NCBI RefSeq assembly: GCF_030272615.1
Contig: NC_081405.1
Location: forward strand, 653,938,920-654,002,919
Direction of reading: 5' to 3'
DNA length: 64,000 nt
Source: Cryptomeria japonica
Lineage: Eukaryota > Streptophyta > Pinopsida > Cupressales > Cupressaceae
Position 1 is the first letter of the stretch, and the number at the start of each line of letters is the position of its first letter. Below are positions 34,953 to 46,445 of the stretch, piece after piece. The position numbers and the translations under genes are program-made. A model generated the notes under the pieces. That model did no database searches. It was not told the origin of the DNA and saw only the letters and a program-made list of their open reading frames with translations.

Positions 34953-37900
34953 AAGTTGCAAACACTGGGATCTTTGGTGTAGCTTGTGCCCTTAGTTGGT
35001 GTGATGTGTATAATCTTTACGTTTTATGCTTGTCCTCTTGTTTTATGCATGTGGTTGAGGCATAGGATCTTGAAGATCTTGAGAACTCGTGCTCTGTTCT
35101 TTTTTCTTATTCTTGCGGAAAACCCTAATTGTGTGTAGCATGTGTGTTCACACCTTTCTTTCACCTTCTTGATGTTGATGATTATTGAGTGATTTTATGT
35201 GCTTTGATTAATTAGTAGATATCTTGGTCTACAATTACTCTTATTATAGAGAGGATCGTATGTACCTCCCAAATTGATGTTGTATTCTCTAGACTAACCC
35301 ATTGGGTTGGACAGTGCTTGTCTTGAATCTGAAAGTATGAAATGTACTTGTATTGTAATTATGATATGGCCTAGTGTCATGATCTTGAAGAAATTGTATG
35401 GTAGATGTTGAGCGCATATGATGTAGTAAATTGAATGTATATCAACCTTCATCCTCTTTCTCTCTAGAAATTAAAATGTTGCTATATGTGTATTTATCGC
35501 TTGTGTATGTTTTCTGAATGTGAATGAATGTTGTGACTTCATGAACCCGTGTGTGAGCCTAATGATTCTACTATGCATTTGGATAATAAGAGGGCTATGC
35601 ATTATAAAAATCATAATGGATATTGGGAGGAAATTGTATGTTTTTCATAAAGGAATTCACCATGTGTATTGTAGGAGTAACATAATGAATTTATTTCCTA
35701 GGCATTGTGCGATAATGTTTGTACAGTTGATATGTGAAACTGACTTGTTTGTACTAAGATGTGTAAAAGGGAGTATGTTAGAGTGGTTAGGATGGAATTT
35801 ATGTGTTTTCATTAAAGATTTCATTATGTGTTTCATAATACCAACTCAAATGATGACCTATTTGAACAATACAATAATGTACTTGTGTTTGGATATATAT
35901 AATTGACTTAGTATGAATAGAAGGTGCAAATGAAACCTATGTTTGATGTGTATGCATAATTAGGTATTATTTAGTTGTCAACTCTTCTTCCACCTTCATC
36001 TTGTACTTTGATTTTCAATGAAAGGTTGTAGTTAACGATGTATTTCGTATTAATTAGGAGTATTGTGTGTTTCACAAGAGGTCTTGCATGAAAGAAAAGA
36101 TTGTTTGTCTTGATTTCATTTTTGGAAAATTAGGACATTCTGTAGCATCCATAATATTTGGAAATGTCATGATAGGCCAATTGGTATTCTTCTAAACGAT
36201 ATTGAAATGAAAATCATACAATAAAGATGATAGGCATATAAAGAGAAATTTAAGCATGCTTGTGTGATCTTGTTGATTTATGTGCATATGTATGAAATGA
36301 GTTGACTATCAAACTCTCTCCCTCTTCTCTTTATCTAGTTATAAAGATACAAAGAAATGCTACTAAATAATGCATTGATTTAAATAGAAGTGTTTAATTG
36401 CTTGTTAGTGAATATTATAGGGCAATAATAAGGAATGTTTGATCAATTCTGCATTAAGAATCCAAAGTGTTACATCGCATGTAGGATATCATGAAAAGTA
36501 TGTTTACAAGTAAGTGGAATACTTTCTGCATATATATTGTTAGTCGTATGATTTTGTCACTTAACATATCATGTTAGAGAACAATTTTTTATTGAAATAG
36601 AATTATGCATGACGTGTAGTATGTGTATAAAGCATATGAAATTGTATTTTTGTGTTTTGGTTTCATGTGGAAAGATGGAAGTCCTAAGCTTAGTAAAGAA
36701 AATTTGCATGGTTAGTAATGTGAATATGAATGCTAAGTGGAATTAGTGAAAGATATAGAAATGATGATACTTCCTTATTTAATTTGAATTGTAAAGAATG
36801 TGTTATTTAATGAAAATCCTAGTAGAGTGGATAAATAATGACAAATATAGTGCATCCAAGTGTTATTTATTTTATTGTGAGTTTGGAAATCATTAAATGA
36901 TTTGAAATTTATACTTAAGAGTTGTTTGAGAAGGGTAATGTTAGGAATGTGATTACTTTATAATTTGATATCATGAAGAATGAGATTTATATAATGAATG
37001 TATTCTTTGTTTGTGTGTAATGACATATTATTACCTCCCAACATATGTATGCCTACATAAAGGATAGTTGGATGAACTTTCATGTGTATACAAGATTGCA
37101 TTAATAAAGAAATATAGCTAGTGTAATAGCCTTAAATGTTTAAATTTTCACTCTCTATTGCATTCAAGACATGTGATCTTGGGTTTTGTGTGGCGATTAC
37201 TCCCTAAGGTGTGACTAAAAAATGGTCACCTTGTTTTGAGTTTTGATTGCGATAGTATTTTGACTATCTTTTGACTAGTGTTATGTGACTATGGGGGCTA
37301 GCATTTTATTTTTAGATTTCTTATTAATAGAATGACCACTAAATTCTCATTTCTTTTTATTTTAATTATGACACTTGTCATGTACTCGATTTTGTTGAAT
37401 TTCAATTTGTCGGCATCTTAATTTGTTTATTTTGGACTTGGTGATTTTAATTTTGAATCACTTTCGTCTGAGGTGTCAGGTGGTCATTCTGAGTGTTTGA
37501 ATTAGCTAGCCCTAGTTATGTGTTAAGTGTTATTTCTATCATGTTCATTAGAACCTCTGATAGTGTGTTAAAGGAGAACACCGCAGAGAGTGGATTTAGA
37601 CATAACGAGGTAACCAATAGTGTTATATTAAATTAAGAAAACTAAAAGTATCTTTCTATGATGAAACTCATTATAACCATTTGTATCCAAGATTTATTAG
37701 ATAGAAGTGTAAACTAGATTTAGTGAATTGTGCAATATGCCTTGGATAATTGCGAATGATTTGCAAACTCATTGCTTGACGAATGTAAATTATATTCACT
37801 TGCTCGCTTAGAATGAGATTGTATTATGCCTTAATTTTTTATGTTGTGGTGTTACCATTGTTTTAGTTTTATATTATGAACCTTTATGCTTTCAATGTCT

Positions 37901-38492
37901 ATACATTATGGACCCTTAAGGTAGTATGCTACCCTTTTAATGATAAAATTTGTGTACTTAACCTTGAGTATGTTATGCTACCTTAGTAATGTAGGAAGGA
38001 AAATATATGTGTAAGATGATATAGCAGATGTGAAATTATCAACATTATGATGAGTGTTGATGTGATAGGAGTGTTTTTCATGTTTGCGTAGAGTAAGTTA
38101 TGATGTTTGTACTCTGTGTTATATGCTTTGGATAAGAATTTCAATAGATATTATATGAATTATGCAAATAATTAATGAATTATGGTTCCTAGCAGTTGAA
38201 TAAATAATTGGCATGCGTAACCTAGATAGTGAAATATGATGTGTCTATTGTCATGCTTGTGTAGCGCATTGTTTTTTTAGTAATTAAGGATTGTGCAAGG
38301 AAAATGTGTTGAAAACCTATTTGAGTTAGAAAAGCAATGAAATAAATTTTATTAAGATAGTTGATTTGAATGTTCATCTCGGTACGTTAGTGGGATTTTT
38401 TTTGTAGATTGTATCTTCCTAAAAGATAGTCAAGATTTCGGCTTATTTAATGTGAGTTCTATGACTTATTGTGTCCTTGTGCTTCTATCCCT
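34953..38492 (+). other. Element F interior, no coding capacity seen
   Basis: 3.5 kb, AT-rich and full of tgtat/gaaatg words. The longest open frame (35520-35906, 128 codons) has no recognisable motif and a composition typical of translated AT-rich DNA. I see no gag, protease, RT or integrase motif on either strand. Confidence 0.55.
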
Positions 38493-38504
38493 AGGGGGGG
38501 AGGA
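38493..38504 (+). promoter_or_regulatory. Element F polypurine tract
   Basis: aggggggaggat directly before TGTAGTACCCC, a typical PPT and LTR start. Confidence 0.75.
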
Positions 38505-40556
38505 TGTAGTACCCCTTCCCAAATCTGACTATTTTAAACCCAGTTTGACCTTGGTTGAATTTTTAGTGGCTTACTTGGTTGGTTTATATACCATGTTATG
38601 ATGTTATTTTCCGGTATTAAGCTTGATGTGTGTATCGGTGAATGTTTATTACATATTAATTCTTATGTATGATTAGATGTTAATTTGATTTATGTGTTAC
38701 TGACCCTGGACTAACACATTTATTGTATACGTGAGTTGCGTTATATGCATGTTTCATGTTTGTGAGTGTATGGGGTGAGAGGAGATGATTTTCCTTCACT
38801 CATTTCGGTGAGACAGGGAACGTCACCATTCTCCTTCACTGATGTGTCTACTGTGTTTGTATTTATATGCATATGAGGCACGTTGATGCAGGATATTGCA
38901 GGTACAAGTACCATGTAGGTACAAGGTATCGTCTCTACCTGGCTTCATAGGTCTGAGCATGCCTTATTGATCGAAGGAGATAGTTATAAGGCCCTACAAT
39001 TACCGTAGTAATATTCAATAGTGAGCATTGTCAGTTGTCCGTTAGTTACCTATGTCTGGTATGTGGGTCATGAGTTTATCTGGTTTTCTTGAGTTGTGTT
39101 ATGCATTTGTGAAATTAACTATTAAATCTTAAGTGATTAATTAGTTAAATATGTTTATCGCGCATTCGTAAATAAAAACGATTAAATTAAATAGGACCCC
39201 TTTTTGTGTGATCAATCAATAAATCAAATTGTTTAATTCGTATTTCTAGCAAGTTTGATTAATGATTATTTTCAAAATGGTGAATTAAACAAGTATATGC
39301 ATTTTTAATAGAAATTGTGAAAATTAGCTATGTATATGCATTTTTGTAAAAAGGTAAAATAAAATTGGAAAAGTAAAATAATAAAAGCTTTTACCCTCAT
39401 TGACTTTTGAAATAGAATTGTTAAGTTTTAATTTATTTAAGAAAATTAAACGAGGAAGAGAAAACATTTTTTTGAATATTAAATTTTTGGAAATGATTTA
39501 ATTGGTTAAAAATAATTTCAACCTAAAATAGATTCTTAGGTCAAAAAATTATTTTTTTAACTGATATTTTTCATGAAATAGGGGGAGAGTTTTTTTGTTT
39601 TGGATTGGAAATTTTGGGGGCATCTTTGTTAGGAGAAATTCTTTCAAGTTGGGCTCTTCTTCAAATTGCTTCCAAGATTGCTTTTAGAGGTTGGTTTCTT
39701 GATTAATTCTTTATTTTAGAAGAAATTTATTTGATTTGAAAGAACCCTCTGTGTGTGTTTTGAAAAATCATTTAAATTTGTCGAATAAAGAAGAGTAGCA
39801 ATTATATTTGAATTTAGATCCTCATTGGTTTGAAATTAAAAATTGGGTGTGGCTATTCACAGTGAGTTTTTGTTAAAAATTTCATATCGATGCTTTCTAA
39901 TTTTGTTTTTGAACTGAGAAATTAGATTAAGTATGGTAAAATTGGAGTGAGGAATGTTTGGATATTGTTAAAATTCACCCCTGTATGTATGCTGGTAAAA
40001 TTTTCCCAGTTTTAGTTTTCTGAGATTGGTAATTTTCAAAAGAAAAATTGCATTCCTTCTCATTTTCTGAGTTTTTATGTTTTGAAATTTATGATTTAAA
40101 AAAAAAAAATGTATTGAATTCTGGAAAGAAAAACTTCCCAAAGATTTTCTAAAAATAAAAAAATAAAAAAAAATCTGAGTCTGTGTGTACAAGAATGGGG
40201 GATTGTTTTAAATTGTTTAAAAAAAAAAAATCAAAGTTTTCTGAGTTTTGATTTTACTGGAAGGTGTATTTTTTAAAATACAATTTAAAAAAGAAATAAA
40301 AATTTTATATATATTTGGGGGCGGTGGGGGAGCCGTAGCTCAACCCCATGCAGCACCCCTTTCCTTTCATGGGAGTTGCAGCATCCTACGTGGTGCTGCA
40401 GACCCATATACTTGGGCTACAACCCACCACATGGTGGAGTTGCAGCAGCAAGTGGGTGGGGGTATGTAAAAGTTTTAAACTTTATTTTATATAAAAAGTT
40501 TTAATTTTAGTTTATGTTCTAAAAAGTTTTTTTTTAAATATTAATTTCTTTTATTA

Positions 40557-40587
<31 letters not shown>

Positions 40588-41297
40588 GTTAGTTTTGTAT
40601 TTTTTTTTTATGCATGGTAAATATATTGTTGATTTGGAAAAGATTAGATTAGATTAGATATGTTATTTTGAATATATATATATAAAATGAAATTTGATTA
40701 TTTTGTTTTGAAAAATAAATATCAATTTTAGGTTAACTATTGTATAAATTAAATTATATTTTTATATGTATAGCATATAAATATAATTGCATTAATGAGA
40801 TTTTGGTTTAAAATTTATTGTGAAGTATTGATATTTATTTTTTGATGTAAATTGAAATATAGTTGAATTAAAGAACCTTGGTCGACATGTATCCTAAAAG
40901 AAATGGAAAGATTGTTATCAAATTAGATTAGCGAAGATGCGAATTTATTTATTGTATTCGCATTTACTTCCAAAAACTGCAAGGCCTTGATTACGAGTAT
41001 TGGATGTTGTCATGTGGTTGATTCGTAACTGGTCACGTCTCTAGTCAAAGCATTGTCAGTTGGTTATCTGTGGGCAAGGGCTTGTTTGGCCAAGTGGTTT
41101 TCTATTGCTTTGGACTTCGTATACTATTTCTTGTTTATACCTTGGTTTTGGGAGTTCATTTGATTTGTGGTTAAGTGTCATATGGGAAAGTGGCTTTCAA
41201 GTGGGGGTCGCACCCAAAGTGGTAAGCAGGATAACCCATCGAAAGTTTGTCTAAGAAAGTGATAACTTAATAATTTATTAGGGGGTTTGGTAGATGG
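38505..41297 (+). repeat. Element F 3' LTR, first part
   Basis: Begins TGTAGTACCCCTTCCC. Very AT-rich from 39100 to 40900, with (at)n near 40565-40590 and a gattagattagatta run near 40645. A GC-rich island at 40317-40470 holds several gttgcagca/gctgcag words. It is broken by element B after tagatgg at 41291-41297. No gene is supported. Confidence 0.5.
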
Positions 41298-42408
41298 TGT
41301 AATACCCTAAAAATGGTTATCTAAACCATGGGCCCCTAATCTTGACAACATCACCAAGGTCCTAACCAAAGGCAATTAAATCAATCTTGAACACACAATT
41401 AATTCTTTAAATCATCAAATGTCACATGGCAAACCAATCAACCAATATTAATTAAATATTTATTTAATTAATTAGATCATTCCAAGTAAATCATTTTAAA
41501 ACAATTATCTTATTTATTTAAATTAAATATCTTTTGCATATTTAATTAAATAAATCAATTTGCCATTAAATCATCAAAAAGAGGAATTAATTTGAAAAAT
41601 AAATAAAAATTGTCATAAATATTCAAAAAAGGAAACAAATCAAGAAAGAGGAATTGGAAATTATGAGCACAAATCTTCAAAAATGGAAATAAATAAAAAA
41701 AAGGAATTATTGACCAAAAAAAAGAATTAAAATTTGAGAAAAGAAATCAATTGGAGATAATCTTGAAAAACAAATTAAAAATTGATAAATTTTCTCAAAG
41801 AAAGCAATTCAAACAATTAAATCTTAAAATTGAATGAAATAGAGAATAAATCAGTTTTTTCTGATTTTATCTTAATTTTAGTTCAATTTCCTTTAAAACT
41901 GAGAAAAGCACCCAATCACATCAATTCACCTGGATTGTGCTTCCTCTTGGAAAATCTTGACTGCTCATCATCATTTGATCTCAGCCGTTGGTTTCTTTCT
42001 AAATTTTCTATAAATTCAGGCTCTCATCTTCATTCAAAAAAAAGATCTTGGAGAATATATTGTTATTATGTTGTTTTTGCTCTAGGTTCACTAAGAATAT
42101 TGCATATTAATTATTTCATATTGATTAAATGATTTAGCTTAATATTGCTTAAATCTTGTTAGATTAATCTTGCATCCATCTAGCTTAATATCATGCTCAT
42201 ATAGATTAAAATCCTTCATCTTGGTGTAGTCTAGTCACTGGATTGCTTATACAAATCTGAGAGCAGTCTTATACTCGCATCTTTTAGAAGGCAATGGGTC
42301 GATTCGTTATGGTTTTCATATTCATGCTTATATCTGTCTAACCATACATGTAATGACTTGATTGAAGTGTTGTGTATTACAGATATAGGTCCACTTTTCA
42401 CACACACA
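41298..42408 (+). repeat. Element B 5' LTR
   Basis: 1111 bp from TGTAATACCC to CACACACA. Homologous to element A LTRs and nearly identical to the reassembled 3' LTR. Confidence 0.93.
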
Positions 42409-42412
42409 TTTT

Positions 42413-42430
42413 TGGCACCCACTGTGGGGC
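42413..42430 (+). promoter_or_regulatory. Element B primer-binding site
   Basis: tggcacccactgtggggc, four bases after the LTR; differs from the element A site by one base. Confidence 0.82.
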
Positions 42431-43104
42431 AGAAGACTACATTTTTCAGCCTCCAAAGACTGACTTTTTATTTTTGTTATTTTTTAGGTTTTTCGACTTT
42501 TCAGATTTTTGGTCGTACAACCTCTACGTCATCTCGTACAACATTTCTCACAGGCTAAAACAACAAACTGCAGGTGTCGTACGAACTGAAATCCTCTGTT
42601 GTTTAAGCTAGAAATCTTATGTCATACGAAACAAAACTCCATTGAATCTTTTGTCGTTCAGGACCTACCCATTTGTCGTACGGTTCTAGGCAGTAACTCA
42701 TACGAAACAGAACTGTTGTTGTCCTTAAACTATTATACTATCGTACAGTCTCAGAAATTTTGTCATACGGGTCTCTGATTTTTCCAGTCCAGAATAGTCA
42801 AACCTGTCTAAAATAGTTTACAGCAAGCCTAAAACTGGTTATTATCCTCCGGAGCATAAACAACCTTGATAGTGTACCTCTGTCGTTGCATTGCATGATT
42901 TTGTCGATCATCTTTAAGTTACTTCAAACAAATATCTTATCAAACCTAATTTAACTTAGATAACGTCTTACACAAGATAGATCATTCCTGAAACCAGACC
43001 AGATCTTAGTTACTTCTCCTAAATCACTACATTAAATGAACAACTAGCTACAATTTGATCTTGACTTCTACAACACATCTCGCTCTCGGTCCAGTCGGTT
43101 GTAA
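42431..43104 (+). other. Element B 5' leader
   Basis: Non-coding. From 42510 to 42770 about nine degenerate copies of tcgtacga/tcatacga are spaced roughly 20-40 bp apart. 42790-43104 matches the element A leader just upstream of gag. Confidence 0.75.
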
Positions 43105-43387
43105 ATGCCTATTCAGACCAAAAGCTCTTCTATTTTTTTTTGACAAAAGTAAGAATCTCATGGATACCTTAGCTCCAATTCCCATGGCTACCTTTGCTCA
43201 AATATTTCAAGATATCAAGAAAGAAATATATGACATGGAAATCCAACAAAATAAATCAATGACTCCATTTGAAAAACAAATGCATGATATCAAGAGTGAG
43301 AAACTTCAAGGAATGCTAAAACAATTATATGATTTGACAATCAAATACCAACAAATAATTGACAATCAAAGACCAAATCTCAAATAA
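43105..43387 (+). pseudogene. Element B gag N-terminus (frameshifted)
   Basis: The ATG at 43105 matches the element A gag start in position and first residues (MPIQT versus MLIQT). The frame shifts at the T run 43132-43140; the continuing frame ends at 43387 and includes DTLAPIPMATFAQIFQDIKK and a lysine-rich helix. The capsid domain that follows in A is absent here. Between 43388 and 43483 two stops separate it from the next frame. Confidence 0.65.
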
Positions 43388-43483
43388 GCTCACAAGACAC
43401 CTTCACCAAGACATAAAGACATTTCCTCCAAATATTCCCTAGATAGATAGTTTACACCTTCGGGGCAATCTATTGAGTCAGCT

Positions 43484-45040
43484 TTGGAAGAGCTTCTTAA
43501 GAACAATCTTATCATATTACCTAAAAAGACCACATGGGGATGGGAATTTTTGAGTAAGTATTGTGCATATCATAGACAAAATGAACATAAGACTTCACAT
43601 TGCATAGAATTAAAACATAAGATTCAAGATCTCATTGTTAATGGTGTCATTGAAATTGAAGATCCTAATGACTCACGTAAAGAAAAAGAAGGAACTATTT
43701 CTAAGAATGATCAAAATCGTGAACCTATGTCTAGCAAGGCTCCATATGTAGCCTCCATCCCTTCCATGATGCCTTCATCTCCTAAGACTTCTCAGCAACA
43801 ATCCATACCATCTCCTTCAAACAATGAAACTTCTCATGTTGACCCTCAAGGGCTATCTCCTATGGAAATCCAAGTTAATGTCAATATTGATACAAGTTCC
43901 TCTAAAGATTTAAAAATCCCATATCCTATGCCATCATGCACTCCAATTCCAAATATACCCACTCCAAAGAGTCCCACTCAAAATGCTTCCCCATCATGTC
44001 AAAATATGGAGACCTTCCAAGAATCCCCTATGCCTATGAAAAATCATATCCCTTCCTTAGAAGTGACTCCATGTCAGGAGGATAATCTAAAAAATGAAGA
44101 AACAAGTCCTATCATAAATCAAGATCAAGACACCAAAACTCTCCAATCCCATCCAATGATTGAAAAAGATCCTATTTCCCTAGAATCCCATGATGATTCC
44201 CTTATACCTTTCCATTTCTTCCAAGATGATCCCCTTCCATCTCAAGAACAAAGCATCCTTCCAAATCCCATTCCTAATCCACTTCCTAAGCAAGATCATG
44301 ATGCATCTTCCACCTTTTCAAATGATCCTATTCAAAATGAAGAGTCAAACACCCTTCCTACTCTATCCAATGGTCCTCTTCCATGTCAAGATCAAAGTAT
44401 CCCTTCATTTCCTTGTCATAATCCTCCATGTTCAGCTCAAGGATCCATCATGCCTACAAATCCCCTCCGTGATCCTATCATTCATTACATTCCACTGCCA
44501 TCTCATAATGGACTCGCACCTTCTTTCCAAAGCAAAATTTATCCTACAAGTCAAAATATTTATAAAGGCAAAGGGGTAGATCTCCACAAGCAAGAACCCT
44601 TCCGTATTAAAGAAAGTGTTAAAGGTCATGGCCTCAGGGAAATTTCTCAAGATGTTGGTATCTCTCATAAATCCTACATTTCTCCGATTAAATCCAAATA
44701 TACGCTTTCCCCATCATTGCTTCCATCCATTCTAGTTCCCTACATCCCTCCATCCCTTATGAAGGATCAACAAAGGCACACATTTTCAAGTACCTTCCAT
44801 TTATCTAAAAGACCTCCATACCATTCCTATCTATCCACGCATCTCCCTCCATGCAATTTGGATGCCAAGCATAAAAGTCATAAGTCAAGCAATCCACATG
44901 TATTCAAGGGTCAACATGTCCCATCTAATCGACATGACAAAACAAAGAAAAATATGATCCAAAAAGAAAAAAGAAGAATACAAAATGCCACAAAGGCCCA
45001 CAAAGAAAGAAGAAAAGTCAAAAGTTATATGGGTTCCTAG
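43484..45040 (+). CDS. Element B gag-derived protein: CHHC knuckle plus long proline/serine-rich tail
   Basis: 518 codons open. The start resembles the pre-knuckle segment of element A gag (ALEELLKNNLIILP versus AFKTLLANNLIKLL), so the first ATG at 43484 may be internal. Knuckle KYCAYHRQNEHKTSHC has the C-x2-H-x4-H-x4-C spacing seen in A and H. The remaining 440 residues are rich in Pro, Ser, Asn and Gln with repeats such as PLPSQ/PLPCQ and DPLPSQEQSI, ending in a Lys/Arg-rich stretch. No protease, RT or integrase follows. It could bind element RNA through the knuckle; that role is inferred from the family. The long open frame without a capsid domain is unusual. Confidence 0.6.
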   Translation: MEELLKNNLIILPKKTTWGWEFLSKYCAYHRQNEHKTSHCIELKHKIQDLIVNGVIEIEDPNDSRKEKEGTISKNDQNREPMSSKAPYVASIPSMMPSSPKTSQQQSIPSPSNNETSHVDPQGLSPMEIQVNVNIDTSSSKDLKIPYPMPSCTPIPNIPTPKSPTQNASPSCQNMETFQESPMPMKNHIPSLEVTPCQEDNLKNEETSPIINQDQDTKTLQSHPMIEKDPISLESHDDSLIPFHFFQDDPLPSQEQSILPNPIPNPLPKQDHDASSTFSNDPIQNEESNTLPTLSNGPLPCQDQSIPSFPCHNPPCSAQGSIMPTNPLRDPIIHYIPLPSHNGLAPSFQSKIYPTSQNIYKGKGVDLHKQEPFRIKESVKGHGLREISQDVGISHKSYISPIKSKYTLSPSLLPSILVPYIPPSLMKDQQRHTFSSTFHLSKRPPYHSYLSTHLPPCNLDAKHKSHKSSNPHVFKGQHVPSNRHDKTKKNMIQKEKRRIQNATKAHKERRKVKSYMGS

Positions 45041-46261
45041 GGCACTTGTACAAGCAATGCTCTCTAAGGAACTACAAAATCATGAAAAAATAAAAAACCA
45101 TGTGGATCCCTAAGCGGCTGGTTGAAGCACAACAGTCTAAAGAAAAATCAAAATTGGCATCCAAAACTATTGTTCCTCCATCCAAACCTTTGGATTTTAT
45201 TCCTCCATCACCTCCTTCATCCATTTTGGGTTCTTTTACCCCAAAATCCATAACCTTTCCTCCATCCAAATCTCAAAATTTGAGGTTCACTTCTCCTCCA
45301 TATGTCCACCATCCTTCAAGGTGTGTGCCAATGTTGATCTTTCCAGATTTCCATCTATCCATACATAATTCTTCCAACATCCCATCCATTATCCAATGCC
45401 TCTTTTTCACCCTTCCATCCCTCTTATCCAATCCTTTGCATAAATCCTTGGCCTAGTTTCATTTCATTATCCTGCCAACATCTTTGAGCATACCTTCATA
45501 GCCATGGTCTATTGCAACTCATATTCTAAGGGTACCATCCAAAGCAACAAAATGTTGGGGCCCTTCTTCCATTCCCTATCATGCCTCCATTATCTTTAAA
45601 AAAAAAAAAAGTAAAGAGAAATAAATTCGTCCACGAGTGAAAACCACTTCTTGTGGCACCTTGGGCAAGTACCATGATGAAAACCTGGTAAACGGGCATC
45701 ATGTGTAATCCATTATCCTTTTGCACTTTACACTGGGGACAAGTTCCATCCATGTACATCCATCTATTATCCTTCTTCCTCCATTATCCTTCATCCTCCA
45801 TTATCCCTCATTCGCTCTATCTACATTCATATCCATTTTCCACCTTTGATCTTGACAAAGTTAAGGATCTTTACATGTTTTGCATGTGTCCTATATATTG
45901 CACTTGATCCAAACCCTTTAGCTCCTATCCATTGCTCTCTTACATCCTTCATTACTCCCTTTTGATCCTTCTTATCATATTTGTCTCCTATCCAAATCTA
46001 TCCCTTGATCTTGATCAACACTATGGACAAAATGGAAAAACATGCTTTCCACAAACCTCTTGACATGGCCACTTCTTTGGACCATATGGCTTTGTTACGC
46101 TATATCCTTGCTTTACATTACTAAAATCCTTTGTTTACATTTCTATATCTGGACCCTATGCTTGGATTAACATTGTGAGATAGTCCTTGAAAGCATCCAC
46201 CATCATTATCTTATCCATTCATGTACTCAAAATCCCTTTTGCCTTGCTAGACACTAGGGGA
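45041..46261 (+). other. Element B region after gag
   Basis: The segment 45100-45456 continues a proline-rich frame: two related phrases, WVPRALVQAM-like then WIPKRLVEAQ, lie in different frames near 45030-45130, so the gag-type frame probably once extended here. The rest is C/T-rich with many ccatcc and ccttcc words. A gaaaacctggtaaac motif is at about 45679. No pol motif is seen. Confidence 0.5.
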
Positions 46262-46445
46262 AAACATTGAAAAATCCTAAAAATCAGAAAAAGTCCTGAA
46301 AAAATCCTAAAAATCAGAAAAAGTCTTGAAAAAAATCCTAAAAATCAGAAAAAATCCTGAAGAAATCATAAAAATCAGAAAAAGTCCTGAAGAAATTCAA
46401 AAAAAGAAAAAAAGAAAAAGAAAAACAGAAGAAAAAAAAAAGAGA
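46262..46445 (+). repeat. A-rich tandem repeat of element B
   Basis: About five copies of a 27-31 bp unit aaaaatcctaaaaatcagaaaaagtcctg, grading into a poly-purine stretch with gagagagaga at 46441-46451. It is the reverse-strand equivalent of element A 5840-6030, so it predates the split of the two elements. Confidence 0.8.

Noticed and set aside
35520-35906. 128-codon open frame in element F
   Set aside because: Rich in Ile, Met and Cys in a pattern expected of random AT-rich DNA; no homologue or motif recognised.
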